Numbered from the stretch's first letter, positions 52,241 to 61,145 are shown. The stretch is DNA of 64,000 bases from WQXF01 sp031553615 (GCA_031553615.1 JAVBLJ010000062.1:1-64000); one strand, 5' to 3'. Notes: generated by a model not told the origin, from the sequence alone. Made by a program: numbers and translations.

Positions 52241-53866
52241 CTAGCGTGTTTTTTTGCGCGAATAGGCGGTTTTTTCGCCGGAATTGCTCCGGCTGGAGCC
52301 ATTGCGCGCGGCCAATGTGTACCCTTCCTTTTCCCAAAGCCCGACCCACTCACGCAGCCGCGCGAAAAACTCGCGATTGGTGCGGGTTTTCACCAGCATG
52401 CCGATGAGCTGCTCGGTGGCGTCGGCCATGGTGCTGCTGGAGAGCACGCGGCGCACGGCGCGCACGCCTTCCAGCTCCTCGCCGGTGAGTAGCAGCTCCT
52501 CGCGCCGGGTGCCCGAGCGCGCCAGATCGATGGCCGGAAACACGCGCTTCTCGCTCAGGCTTCGATCCAACTGTATCTCCGCGTTGCCGGTGCCCTTGAA
52601 TTCTTCAAATATGATTTCATCCATGCGGCTGCCGGTCTCCACCAGCACGGTAGCGATGATGGTAAGGCTTCCGCCCTCCTCCAAATTGCGCGCCGCGCCA
52701 AAAAAGCGCTTGGGCTTCTGCAGAACACCCGCCGCCAATCCGCCGGAAAGCGCGCGGCCCGATTGCGGAGCGGCCGCGTTGTATGCGCGCGAAAGCCGGG
52801 TAAGGCTGTCCATGAGCACCACCACGTCCTTGCCCTGCTCCACCAGCCGCTGCGCGCGCTCGTACACCAGCTCGGATACGCGGATGTGGTTCTCGGGCGG
52901 CGCATCGAAGGTCGAATGCATCACCTCGGCGGGCACGCTGCGGCGGATGTCGGTGACCTCTTCGGGGCGCTCGTCGATGAGCAGCATCATCAGGTGCACG
53001 TCGGGCGCGTTGTGGGCGATAGCCTGCGCAATCTTCTTGAGCAATACGGTCTTGCCCGCCTTGGGCGGCGCGACGATGAGGGTGCGCTGGCCTAAGCCGA
53101 TGGGCGCGATGAAATCCAGCATGCGGATGGCCGGATCGCCGCTCTCGCCGGTCGAATCCTCCAGCGTGAGGCGGCGGTTGGGGTGGATGGGCGTAAGGTT
53201 ATCAAACGCGCGGCGCTTGGCCGCCTCTTCGGGAGGCGCTCCGTTGATGCGCTCCACGTACATCAGCGCGCTGTAGCGGTCGCTCTCGCGTCGAGGCCGC
53301 GTCTTACCCTCCACCCAATCGCCGTTCTTCATGCAAAACCGGCGAATCTGTGCAATCGAAACATACACGTCCTCCCGCCCCGCCGAGCAATTGTCGGCGC
53401 GCAGGTAGGCGTACCCGTCGGGCTGCATTTCCAATATGCCTCCACCATCGCTGCACATCCCGGCAGCCAGCATCTCCGGCACCGCCGGATTCGAGGTTCC
53501 ATATTCCTCGTTGTAGTAGCCGGTGACGCGGGCGGGGCGGGGCAAAAAATCAGCTCGGCTCATGGGGCCGGTAGCAGGCTGCGCGTTGCGCTGCACTTCA
53601 TACCGCCTCCAGGGTTGCGCTTCCGGCTCTCTATTTTGTTTTGAATGCTGCAGGGATGGTTGCTGCAATAGTGACTGCTGCAGGGATGCTTGTTGCAGGG
53701 ACTTGGGCGGCTGAATGGGCTGGTTCTCACAGGCAAGAGATGGGATGTCCCCCAGGCGGCGGATGATGTCCGCCTTGTTGACCCCGGCAGGCAGTTTGAC
53801 GTGGTGCTCCTTGGCGATGCGCCGCAACTCGACCACGGTCAGTTGCGCATAGGCGGGTTGTTCCAA
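52241..53866 (-). CDS. rho: Transcription termination factor Rho with N-terminal insertion
   Basis: 541 residues. N-terminal Rho_N (LTVVELRRIAKEHHVKLPAGVNKADIIRRLGDI, split), then a Gln/Ser-rich insertion (about 48-95), the cold-shock RNA-binding domain (DGYAYLRADNCSAGREDVYVSIAQIRRF), and a RecA-type motor with Walker A VAPPKAGKTVLLKKIA (about 265), Walker B VVVLMDSLTRLSRAYN and LDRSLSEKRVFPAIDLARSGTRREE. Longer than E. coli Rho (419) owing to the insertion. Start TTG at 53866 with GAGAGGAGC upstream. The insertion is encoded by a CTGCAGGGATG-type tandem repeat (about 53640-53705). Confidence 0.95.
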   Translation of the reverse strand: MEQPAYAQLTVVELRRIAKEHHVKLPAGVNKADIIRRLGDIPSLACENQPIQPPKSLQQASLQQSLLQQPSLQHSKQNREPEAQPWRRYEVQRNAQPATGPMSRADFLPRPARVTGYYNEEYGTSNPAVPEMLAAGMCSDGGGILEMQPDGYAYLRADNCSAGREDVYVSIAQIRRFCMKNGDWVEGKTRPRRESDRYSALMYVERINGAPPEEAAKRRAFDNLTPIHPNRRLTLEDSTGESGDPAIRMLDFIAPIGLGQRTLIVAPPKAGKTVLLKKIAQAIAHNAPDVHLMMLLIDERPEEVTDIRRSVPAEVMHSTFDAPPENHIRVSELVYERAQRLVEQGKDVVVLMDSLTRLSRAYNAAAPQSGRALSGGLAAGVLQKPKRFFGAARNLEEGGSLTIIATVLVETGSRMDEIIFEEFKGTGNAEIQLDRSLSEKRVFPAIDLARSGTRREELLLTGEELEGVRAVRRVLSSSTMADATEQLIGMLVKTRTNREFFARLREWVGLWEKEGYTLAARNGSSRSNSGEKTAYSRKKTR

Positions 53867-53986
53867 AAAAGCTCAGCTCCTCTCGCATATGGCCGCAATG
53901 TGCGCTAGATGGGGTATCTAAAGCATATGCGAAGAGGCCTCGAAATATGTATGAACGGGATGCCTGCGCAAAAAAAACGCGGCGCC

Positions 53987-55018
53987 CTATCGTTTGATGC
54001 CCACCGCCACGTCGCGGTTTACCGCTTGCTCGACCCAGTGCTCCATTCGCTCATACGCGCCGCCTTCCAGCACCTCGAACCCCGCCTCGCGCATCCATGC
54101 GGCAACCTTGGCGCGGGGCGTGACGTATGTATTGAACGAAAGCACCGCCGCACCGCCGGGTTTTAGCGTTTCCAACCAAGCGGGAAGAGCGGCGCGCATC
54201 AGCGATTCAATCGAGCGGGAGCGGCCTCCCTGCTGCCCCTGCGCACCAACCGGTCCATGCTGCACACCATAGGGCAGATCGGCCACCAACAGGTGTTGAC
54301 TATTCGCGCCGTAAAGCGAAGCGGCATCGCAGGTGTCGCCCAACACCGCGCGCAGGCTGCGCACGTCGCCGCTCTTGAAGTGCTCGGGCATATCGGCAAA
54401 ATCATAGCGGGTAAGCCGTCCGCCCATCTTTCCGCGTACCGTGAGCGCAGTCTCGGTGCGCTTGTGCTTGAGGTGATGGAACTCCAAATAGCGGGTGAAG
54501 AAATCGTTCAGTTCCTTGATGTCAGCCTTGTCGGCATCGACCCCGGAGGCATGCCAGCCTTTGCGCAGCGCCAAGAACAGCGTGGTTCCCCGCCCGCACA
54601 GCGGATCAAGCACGGCAAGCGGCTCGCCTTCGCTCTGTGCAAATGCGCTTGAAGCCAGCGCCACGTTGAGCAGCATATCGGTAAACACTTCATTGGTCTT
54701 GCCCTTGTATTTCAGCAGCGCCGCCAAATCCTCGCCCACGTAGGCCGGATGATCCCGGCGCATGGGGATCAGCGCCTCTCCCTGGCGGGTGGCCATCACG
54801 TAGGTGGAGGCGTGCAGCGAGAGCAGCCGCCACGCCTGCGCAGAAAGCGCTTCGCACTCGAAGCAAAGCCACGGCGCGCCGCCCATCTCCTCCCACTGCG
54901 GCTGCGCATCAATCCCCATGGCTGCAAGCAGCAGCGAGAGCTCGGCCTCGGCCAGGGCCTGCAATGAAACCAGGTAGCGCGGATTGGCGTGCGGGCGGAG
55001 CAAGAATGCGTACTGCAT
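53987..55018 (-). CDS. TRM11/RlmL-type RNA methyltransferase
   Basis: 343 residues. N-terminal ~110-residue domain of unknown fold, perhaps THUMP-like, then a Rossmann methyltransferase: LDPLCGRGTTLFLALRKGW (SAM loop, about 138) and catalytic DLPYG in LLVADLPYGVQHGP (about 245), the [DN]PPY-type variant of tRNA/rRNA guanine-N2 methylases. ATG 55018 with CAGGAGG. Its RNA target is not evident. Confidence 0.82.
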   Translation of the reverse strand: MQYAFLLRPHANPRYLVSLQALAEAELSLLLAAMGIDAQPQWEEMGGAPWLCFECEALSAQAWRLLSLHASTYVMATRQGEALIPMRRDHPAYVGEDLAALLKYKGKTNEVFTDMLLNVALASSAFAQSEGEPLAVLDPLCGRGTTLFLALRKGWHASGVDADKADIKELNDFFTRYLEFHHLKHKRTETALTVRGKMGGRLTRYDFADMPEHFKSGDVRSLRAVLGDTCDAASLYGANSQHLLVADLPYGVQHGPVGAQGQQGGRSRSIESLMRAALPAWLETLKPGGAAVLSFNTYVTPRAKVAAWMREAGFEVLEGGAYERMEHWVEQAVNRDVAVGIKR

Positions 55019-55132
55019 ACGGAACCTCCTGAAGATTTTTTGTGGTATGACAGTCCGTTTGCGATTCCATCAGGGGGAATGCGCTATGGGCCTTCAAAAT
55101 TGCCTTTTATATTGTTGCCCCGATCTCCGGGC

Positions 55133-55165
55133 ATGAAAGAACCCCGCCGGGTAAACCGACGGGGT
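55133..55165 (-). terminator. Intrinsic terminator after rpsU
   Basis: Minus strand: arms ACCCCGTCGG and CCGGCGGGGT (55165-55156 and 55150-55141) with one mismatch around TTTAC, followed by TCTTTC. Confidence 0.75.
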
Positions 55166-55195
55166 CCGCAATGGTTGATTCGACCGGAATCTGGC

Positions 55196-55369
55196 TTAGT
55201 ACTTGCGTTTGCGTGCGGCCTCGGCCTTCTTCTTACGCTTTACGCTAGGCTTCTCATAATGCTCACGCTTGCGCACCTCTGCGAGCACACCCGCGCGGGC
55301 GCATTGGCGTTTGAACCTCCGCAGAGCGCTTTCCAGGGATTCGTTTTCCCGAATGCGGATCTCCGACAT
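55196..55369 (-). CDS. rpsU: 30S ribosomal protein S21
   Basis: 57 residues: MSEIRIRENESLESALRRF at the start, CARAGVLAEVRKREHYEKPS in the middle and a lysine/arginine-rich end (KKKAEAARKRKY). ATG 55369 follows GGAGGGGAGGG. Small and basic, typical of bS21. Own promoter at 55449-55477 and terminator at 55133-55165, so it is likely expressed as a short separate transcript. Confidence 0.97.
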   Translation of the reverse strand: MSEIRIRENESLESALRRFKRQCARAGVLAEVRKREHYEKPSVKRKKKAEAARKRKY

Positions 55370-55448
55370 GGTCTTATCCCTCCCCTCCGCTCATCTCGGC
55401 GACGACCACTACCGAACCGATATGGAACGGATGGCAACCGTGTATCTC

Positions 55449-55477
55449 ATTATAGCGCACGCATGCTTGTTCGTCAA
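55449..55477 (-). promoter_or_regulatory. Sigma-A promoter of rpsU
   Basis: Minus strand: -35 TTGACG (55477-55472), 17-bp spacer, consensus -10 TATAAT (55454-55449), 80 bp before the rpsU ATG. Confidence 0.92.
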
Positions 55478-55507
55478 CAGAAAAGACGCAATATTACGCC
55501 AAACGGA

Positions 55508-56305
55508 TTACGCCAAACGATTGAAGGTAATGCGGGAACCCGTTGCGCTGTTTGGCGTGATGGATGTGGTGCCTGTATTGCGTAATTGCACCACATCCCC
55601 GGCGTTCAGGCTGAGCACGTACGTGTTGCTCAACGGCATGGTGGCCGTTGCATGCGCGGCGGAAACCGAGGATGCCGCCTGCAATACGCCGTTGACATAG
55701 AGCGCAATGGTCGCCAAGCCCGTGCCCGCGGTGGTCTGAATGAAGTAGTGAATCGCATAGATTCCGGTCTCGATCACTTGGAAACCGTTGGGCGTCAGGT
55801 GCCGGATCACTACGCTATCGATCACGGAAGTCTCAAACGTGAAGCTTGCGCCCGATACGACCTCGGCAATCGTTCCATTGAGGTACACGCCTGGAGCGCT
55901 GTTCACACCGGGGCCTTGAGGGCCAGGAATCCCCTGCAAGCCTCGCAGGCCTTGCACGCCCTGGATGCCTTGCGGCCCCTGGGGCCCTTGGGGTCCCTGC
56001 GGTCCTTGCGGTCCCTGGGGACCGGGCGGGCCCTGCAAGCGCTGCCGGAAGAAGCGGTTATTCAGGCTGCTGAAACCGTTGCCCAGCCCGAGCACAGCAC
56101 TCAAGCTATCTACACCCTGGGTTTCCAAGGCGGTCAGCTCATCGATATTGGAAAGACGCAGCGCAAACCCATTGACCGCGTCACCGTTGACGTTGATGAC
56201 GGCGGGAATGTTGTTGGTCTGCGTGCAACATTCGTTGCCGATATTGGTTCCGGCAAAAGCGTCGTTGGAAAGGTTGGAGCGTAGGAATTCGTTGATGGTA
56301 GGCAT
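55508..56305 (-). CDS. Collagen-like surface protein with C-terminal C1q/TNF-like domain
   Basis: 265 residues. N-terminal ~90 residues (MPTINEFLRSNLSNDAFAG..., CC at residues 26-27), then about 14 Gly-X-Y triplets (GPPGPQGPQG..., closing GLQGIPGPQGPG). A C-terminal beta-rich domain of ~130 residues follows (FTFETSVIDSVVIRHLT, ETGIYAIHYFIQTTAG, VVQLRNTG) resembling the BclA-type trimeric head. No signal peptide. Such proteins form hair-like layers on spores in related bacteria. ATG 56305 follows GAAGGAG. A CATAAAATA element at 56358-56350 with AC 15 bp upstream loosely resembles a sigma-K promoter (weak evidence). A 14-bp duplication spans the stop. Confidence 0.88.
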   Translation of the reverse strand: MPTINEFLRSNLSNDAFAGTNIGNECCTQTNNIPAVINVNGDAVNGFALRLSNIDELTALETQGVDSLSAVLGLGNGFSSLNNRFFRQRLQGPPGPQGPQGPQGPQGPQGPQGIQGVQGLRGLQGIPGPQGPGVNSAPGVYLNGTIAEVVSGASFTFETSVIDSVVIRHLTPNGFQVIETGIYAIHYFIQTTAGTGLATIALYVNGVLQAASSVSAAHATATMPLSNTYVLSLNAGDVVQLRNTGTTSITPNSATGSRITFNRLA

Positions 56306-56430
56306 AGCACTATCTCCTTCTCGCAAATGGATCTCGATATGACCCGCTATATTTTATGAGAAGGAGGTGTCTGGTGCTCTTTTCGATCCCACTTTCGATC
56401 GCTTTCGCGTCACCATCGCATTTCCGTCCT

Positions 56431-56790
56431 CTACCCCATCCGCCCATCGAGCTGGCTTCCGCCCAAAATGTGCAGGTGCAGGTGCGGCACCGATTGGCAG
56501 GCGTGTGCGCCACAGTTGGTCACCAGTCGATATCCCGTTTCGTGCAAACCCAGCTCACGGGCCACGCGCGCCGCTACGCGAAACAGGTGCGCCAGCGCTT
56601 CGTCGCCCATTTCTTGCTCGGCCTCGTCCAACTGCGCCTGGTGTTGCTTGGGGATCACCAGCACATGCTTTTCCGCCTGGGGAGTGATGTCGTAAAACGC
56701 GAGCACGCTCTCGTCCTCGTACGCCTTTCGACTGGGAATATTTCCGGAAACGATTTTGCAAAAGATACAGTCCTGCTTCGAACCTTGCAT
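56431..56790 (-). CDS. HIT-family nucleotide hydrolase
   Basis: 119 residues. Zinc/HIT core: CIFCKIVSGNIPSRKAYEDE at the start and HLHLHILGG (catalytic histidine triad, about 100-107). Probably an AMP-lysine or Ap4A-type hydrolase of the Hinge/PKCI group. The ATG at 56790 has GGGGAGG; a longer upstream reading is not needed. Between mtaB and the collagen-like gene. Confidence 0.93.
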   Translation of the reverse strand: MQGSKQDCIFCKIVSGNIPSRKAYEDESVLAFYDITPQAEKHVLVIPKQHQAQLDEAEQEMGDEALAHLFRVAARVARELGLHETGYRLVTNCGAHACQSVPHLHLHILGGSQLDGRMG

Positions 56791-56834
56791 GGATGATCCC
56801 TCCCCGTTCATGCTTAGTATTACGAGAATAAAAC

Positions 56835-58130
56835 CTAGAGGAGTTCGCCCAGCATCTCCTCACCCACCGCCTCGGTCAGCCGCGCTGCGCACAATGCGCC
56901 CGGTTCCCCGCCCTGCACCTGCACGCGCACATAGTGCGGCGTATAGCCGGCCATCCAGAGCGTGCCGCGCTCCGGAACCGGCTCTTCTAGGAGCACCTCC
57001 TGTGCGCTGCCCCGCAAGCTGTTTAAATACGCTCGCTGAAGGCGCTTGCCTTGCGCGATCAGCAGCTGCGCGCGGTCCTCACGCACCGCCTTGGGCACCG
57101 GATCGGGCATACGGGCGGCGGGCGTACCCTCACGCTCGGAATATGGAAACACGTGCATGCGCGCGAACGCGGCAGCCTCCACCGTGGCGCAGGTCTCGGC
57201 AAACTCCGCCTCGGTCTCGCCGGGGAATCCGGTCATCACATCGGTGGTGAGGGCCGCGTGCGGGAAGGCCTCGCGCAGCAGGGCGCATGCAGCCAGGAAT
57301 TCAGCGCTGGTGTAGCGCCTTCCCATGCGCTGGAGCACCGCGTTGCTGCCGCTCTGCAGCGCCAGATGAAAGTGCGGGCACACCTTGGGCAACGCCTGGA
57401 GCGCATCGATAAATGCCTCATCCACGATGCGCGGTTCGAGCGAGCCCAGGCGAATCCTGCGCACTCCCTCCACCGCATGCACGGCGCGCAGCGCATCGAT
57501 CAGCGTGGTGCCGTCGCGCAAATCCCGGCCATAGGAGGTAAGGTGGATGCCGGTGAGCACCAGCTCGATAAAGCCCGCGTCAGCCAACCGCTGCGCCTCG
57601 GCCCGTACGTCCTCCAGCGGGCGCGAACGAATCGGCCCCCGCACATCAGGAATGATGCAGTAGGAGCAGCGCCGGTCGCAGCCTTCCTGGATTTTGAGCA
57701 CAGCGCGCGTGCGCCCCTCGTGCGCGGTGACCGCCAGGGGCTCGAAGGGGGCAGCGGTGAGCTCGTCAACCGCTACCAGCGAGGCGTTTTCGGCCAGGGC
57801 ACGCTGCAGCAACTCCACCACCCGGGCGCGATGCTGCGTGCCCAACACCAGCCGCACGCCGGGCAATAGCAGCTCACCCGCCGCCCGCTGCGCCAAGCAT
57901 CCGGCCACCACCACCGCCGCCTGCGGATTGCACCGCACGGCACGCCGCACCGCCTGCATCGATTTCTTGTCGCCGGTGCCCGTCACGGTACAGGTATTGA
58001 TCACGTAAACATCCGCCGACCGATCAAACCCTACCTGCTTGTATCCGGCGGCCAGAAAGGCTTCCAGCATCGCCTGGGAATCATATTGATTCACCTTGCA
58101 GCCCAAGGTATGGAACGCAACGGTTTGCAA
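56835..58130 (-). CDS. mtaB: tRNA t6A37 methylthiotransferase MtaB
   Basis: Radical SAM enzyme converting t6A to ms2t6A at tRNA position 37. About 431 residues. UPF0004 domain with HTLGCKVNQYDSQAML and NTCTVTGTGDKKS (cluster cysteines), radical SAM cysteines in EGCDRRCSYCIIP, and a C-terminal TRAM domain. The TTG at 58130 is preferred: GGAGG lies 8 nt upstream. An ATG 10 codons earlier lies inside rsmE and has no SD. Complements tsaC here. Confidence 0.94.
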   Translation of the reverse strand: MQTVAFHTLGCKVNQYDSQAMLEAFLAAGYKQVGFDRSADVYVINTCTVTGTGDKKSMQAVRRAVRCNPQAAVVVAGCLAQRAAGELLLPGVRLVLGTQHRARVVELLQRALAENASLVAVDELTAAPFEPLAVTAHEGRTRAVLKIQEGCDRRCSYCIIPDVRGPIRSRPLEDVRAEAQRLADAGFIELVLTGIHLTSYGRDLRDGTTLIDALRAVHAVEGVRRIRLGSLEPRIVDEAFIDALQALPKVCPHFHLALQSGSNAVLQRMGRRYTSAEFLAACALLREAFPHAALTTDVMTGFPGETEAEFAETCATVEAAAFARMHVFPYSEREGTPAARMPDPVPKAVREDRAQLLIAQGKRLQRAYLNSLRGSAQEVLLEEPVPERGTLWMAGYTPHYVRVQVQGGEPGALCAARLTEAVGEEMLGELL

Positions 58131-58146
58131 GGTGGGTTCCTCCTCT

Positions 58147-58896
58147 TTACTCCATTTCACCGCAGAGCGCCATCATGGCGGCCAACGCTGCCATGCCCGC
58201 GGTCTCGGTGCGCAGTATCCGCGAGCCCAGCGTCACGATGCGCGCGCCGAGCGCATGCATCCGCGCGATCTCGGCCTCGGTCATGCCGCCCTCGGGGCCG
58301 ATCACCAGGCCGATGTGGCAGGCCGGTTCGCCCGCCTGCGGCGCGGTCAGCAGCGTGCGCAAGCCGCCGTGCTCCGCCTCTTCCCAGGGCACAATGAGCA
58401 TCCCCTGCTCCGCCCACCGCTTCGCCAACGTGGGCGCATCAGGGCTTTGCGGCAGATAGATCGGCGGCACCCAAGCGCGCCCGCACTGCTTGGTGGCCTC
58501 GCGCGCGATGCGCTGCCAACGCTCCTGCTGCGCCTGAGCACGCTTGTGATCCAGCTTTTGTACGCAGCGCGCCATTTCCAGCGGCTGCACCGCGTGCACG
58601 CCTAGCTCGGTACACTTCTGCACGATGGCTTCCATCTTGTCGCCTTTGGCCAACCCTTGAAACAGCGTGACGCGCAGCCGGGGCTCGCGGCTAGGCAACC
58701 GTTCCAGCACCTCGGCGGTTACCGATTGCTTGCCCACCCGCACAAGCCTGGCGGCGTATAGACCCGCGCCATCGAGCAGCTCCACCGAATCCCCCGGCAA
58801 CAGGCGCAGCACCTGCTCGGCGTGACGCGCTTCCTCGGGCTGCAATGCGGCCTCCGTGCCGATTTGACAAGGTTCCTGCGTAAAAAAGCGGTGCAT
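58147..58896 (-). CDS. rsmE: 16S rRNA m3U1498 methyltransferase
   Basis: 249 residues, SPOUT fold with a trefoil knot. N-terminal PUA-like region, then LRVTLFQGLAKGDKMEAIVQKCTELGV, and the knot with IGLVIGPEGGMTEAEIARM and LGSRILRTETAGMAAL. Full length. ATG 58896 follows GGAGGCCCT. Standard neighbour of prmA and dnaJ. Confidence 0.96.
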   Translation of the reverse strand: MHRFFTQEPCQIGTEAALQPEEARHAEQVLRLLPGDSVELLDGAGLYAARLVRVGKQSVTAEVLERLPSREPRLRVTLFQGLAKGDKMEAIVQKCTELGVHAVQPLEMARCVQKLDHKRAQAQQERWQRIAREATKQCGRAWVPPIYLPQSPDAPTLAKRWAEQGMLIVPWEEAEHGGLRTLLTAPQAGEPACHIGLVIGPEGGMTEAEIARMHALGARIVTLGSRILRTETAGMAALAAMMALCGEME

Positions 58897-58952
58897 AGGG
58901 CCTCCATCCATGCATGAAGCGCGATGTGAAACGCATTTGCAAACTTACAAAA

Positions 58953-59900
58953 TCAGGGCTTTGCGGCCAGGCAGACCCATTCACCCTGCTCCAGCCGATG
59001 GTCGATGGTATAATCCGCTGCAGCCAGCGAATCCAGCACATCCTGCTCGCGCTCGCGGATGATGCCCGAGCAAATGAGCACGCCGCCCGGCGCGATATGC
59101 GCCTTGGCCGGTTCGGCCAGCATGCGGATCACGTCCGCAATGATGTTGGCCACCATTACGTCGGCGGACTCGCCGATCTGTCCCTGCTTGAGCAGATCGC
59201 CCTGCCGAACCTCCACCGTGTCGGTCACGTTGTTCTGCCGCACGTTGCGCCCGGCCACCAGCACCGCATCCGGATCGATATCGATAGCCAACACCGAACG
59301 CGCGCCTAGCAGTGCGGCGGCTATGCCCAAAATGCCGCTGCCGCAGCCCACGTCGATGCACACATGCTCGGGCTTGATGTAGCGCTCCAGCATGCGCATG
59401 CACATGGCGGTGGTTTCATGGGTGCCCGTTCCGAACGCCATGCCCGGGTCCATCTCCATCACCAGATCACCGGACAGCGATTCATACGGCTCCCACGTCG
59501 GCTTCACCACCAAACGCTCTCCAGCGCGAAAGGGCTTGTAGTATTGCTTCCAGCGCTCGGCCCAATCCTCCTCGTGCACGGTGGAGCGATCGAGCGCCAG
59601 CGTGCCCAGCGGCAGACCGATATCCATCGCACCCAGCGCACGCAGACGTTCGCTCACCAGCGCCAGCGTCTCCACCAGCGCCGCGTTTTCCGCATAGTAA
59701 GCCTTCACCAGCACGTCGTCCGGCATGCCCTGGATCACCTTTTCGTCGATGAGGTCCCACATGCCCTGGCTCCGCGGCATGGCAAGCACCTCGCTGCGAT
59801 CCACGATCTCGGTACCGGCCGCCCCGGCGTCGCACAGCATATCCGAAACGATATCCGCGCCGTCGGTGGTGGTGTGCACCACGACTTCCATCCAATCCAT
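58953..59900 (-). CDS. prmA: Ribosomal protein L11 methyltransferase
   Basis: 315 residues. N-terminal substrate-recognition domain (MDWMEVVVHTTTDGADIVSDM), then a SAM domain with VCIDVGCGSGILGIAAALLG (about 178) and VANIIADVI (about 246). DPGMAFGTGTHETT precedes the SAM loop. ATG 59900 follows AAAGAGG. The in-frame upstream extension would translate the heptamer repeat element and is rejected. Confidence 0.95.
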   Translation of the reverse strand: MDWMEVVVHTTTDGADIVSDMLCDAGAAGTEIVDRSEVLAMPRSQGMWDLIDEKVIQGMPDDVLVKAYYAENAALVETLALVSERLRALGAMDIGLPLGTLALDRSTVHEEDWAERWKQYYKPFRAGERLVVKPTWEPYESLSGDLVMEMDPGMAFGTGTHETTAMCMRMLERYIKPEHVCIDVGCGSGILGIAAALLGARSVLAIDIDPDAVLVAGRNVRQNNVTDTVEVRQGDLLKQGQIGESADVMVANIIADVIRMLAEPAKAHIAPGGVLICSGIIREREQDVLDSLAAADYTIDHRLEQGEWVCLAAKP

Positions 59901-59946
59901 AGAGCACCTCTTTTCAGTGAACAGTGAACAGTGGGATGACAGCAGT

Positions 59947-59996
59947 GAACAGTGAATAGTGGACAGCCGTTCTTCGCTGTTCACTATTCACTGTTC
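59947..59996. repeat. 20-bp inverted repeat built from AGTGAAC/AGTGAAT heptamers
   Basis: Arm GAACAGTGAATAGTGGACAG (59947-59966) and its near-perfect complement (59977-59996, 19 of 20) with a 10-base loop, between dnaJ and prmA. Further AGTGAAC units extend leftward to about 59916. The same heptamers are direct repeats within each arm. Confidence 0.9.
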
Positions 59997-60005
59997 ATTG
60001 TTAAC

Positions 60006-61145
60006 TCATTTGAATCCTTCTTTAAGCCGATCCAAAAACGACTTCCTGCCCTCGTACTCCTTGCCGGTCAGGCTGTCTTCAAACTGGTGCAGCAAATCCT
60101 TTTGCTTGTCGTTCAGGCGCTTGGGCACCTCGACGCGCACCTTGATGAACAGATCGCCCTTGCCATTGCCGCGCAGCATTTGGATGCCCTGGCCACGCAA
60201 CCGCAGCACCGCGTCGTTCTGCGTCCCTTCGGGGATGTTGTGCTTGACCGTGCCTTCGAGGGTGGGCACGTCGATCTCACCGCCCAGCGCCGCCTGCGTG
60301 AAGGAAATGGGGATCTCGCAGTGCAGGTTGAAACCGTCGCGCTTGAACAGGCGGTGTGGACGCACCGTGATGTATACGTACAGATCGCCGGACGGGCCGC
60401 CGCGCAGGCCGGGTTCGCCCTGGCCGTTCATGGTCATCACTTGACCGTTGTCGATGCCGGCAGGCACGTTCACCGTGGCGGTGCGCATCACGCGGTTGCG
60501 GCCCTGGCCGTTGCACTTGGGGCACTTGTCCGCAATGATCTTGCCGCTGCCGCCGCAGCTGGTACAGGTTCGCATGTTCACGATCTGCCCAAACAGCGAT
60601 TGACTGGTGACCTTCACCTGGCCCGCGCCGTTGCAGGTGGGACAGGTCTTGGCCTGGGTGCCGGGCTTCGCGCCGCTGCCGGAGCAGGCTTCGCACTGCT
60701 CGTTGCGGTTGAATTTGAATTCCTTCTTGCAGCCTGCGGCCGCCTCCTCAAAGGAGATGGTCAGGTCGTAGCGCAAATCTGCGCCGCGCTCCGGGCCGTT
60801 GCGGCGCTGTTGCTGGCCGCTCTGCCCGTTAAAGAAGAAATCGAATATGCTATCGAAGCCCTGCCCTGCGCCGCCAAAGCCGCCAAAGCCGCTGCCATAG
60901 GTACCGCCGCCGCCCATGTTGGGCGCTTCGTGGCCAAACTGATCGTAGCGCGCGCGCTTGTTTTCGTCGGAGAGCACTTCGTACGCTTCGTTGACTTCTT
61001 TAAAGCGTTCCTCGGCGCTCTTGTCGTTGGGGTGCAAATCCGGATGGCTCTCCTTGGCGGCCTTTCGGTAGGCCTTCTTGATATCGTCGTCGGACGCACT
61101 CTTGCCAACGCCAAGGATCTCGTAGTAATCGCGCTTGTTCGCCAA
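60006..61145 (-). CDS. dnaJ: Chaperone protein DnaJ
   Basis: Hsp40 co-chaperone that stimulates DnaK ATPase. 379 residues: J domain (1-70, with HPD in KESHPDLHPND), Gly/Phe-rich linker, four CxxCxGxG zinc repeats (CEACSGSGAKPG, CPTCNGAGQV, CTSCGGSGKI, CPKCNGQG), and a C-terminal substrate domain (PAGIDNGQVMTMNGQGEPG). TTG start at 61145 with GGTGAG just upstream. Downstream of dnaK by 55 bp. Confidence 0.97.
   Translation of the reverse strand: MANKRDYYEILGVGKSASDDDIKKAYRKAAKESHPDLHPNDKSAEERFKEVNEAYEVLSDENKRARYDQFGHEAPNMGGGGTYGSGFGGFGGAGQGFDSIFDFFFNGQSGQQQRRNGPERGADLRYDLTISFEEAAAGCKKEFKFNRNEQCEACSGSGAKPGTQAKTCPTCNGAGQVKVTSQSLFGQIVNMRTCTSCGGSGKIIADKCPKCNGQGRNRVMRTATVNVPAGIDNGQVMTMNGQGEPGLRGGPSGDLYVYITVRPHRLFKRDGFNLHCEIPISFTQAALGGEIDVPTLEGTVKHNIPEGTQNDAVLRLRGQGIQMLRGNGKGDLFIKVRVEVPKRLNDKQKDLLHQFEDSLTGKEYEGRKSFLDRLKEGFK

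Noticed and set aside
56835..58160. ATG at 58160 as the mtaB start
   Set aside because: It lies inside rsmE and has no ribosome site; the TTG at 58130 has GGAGG at 8 nt.
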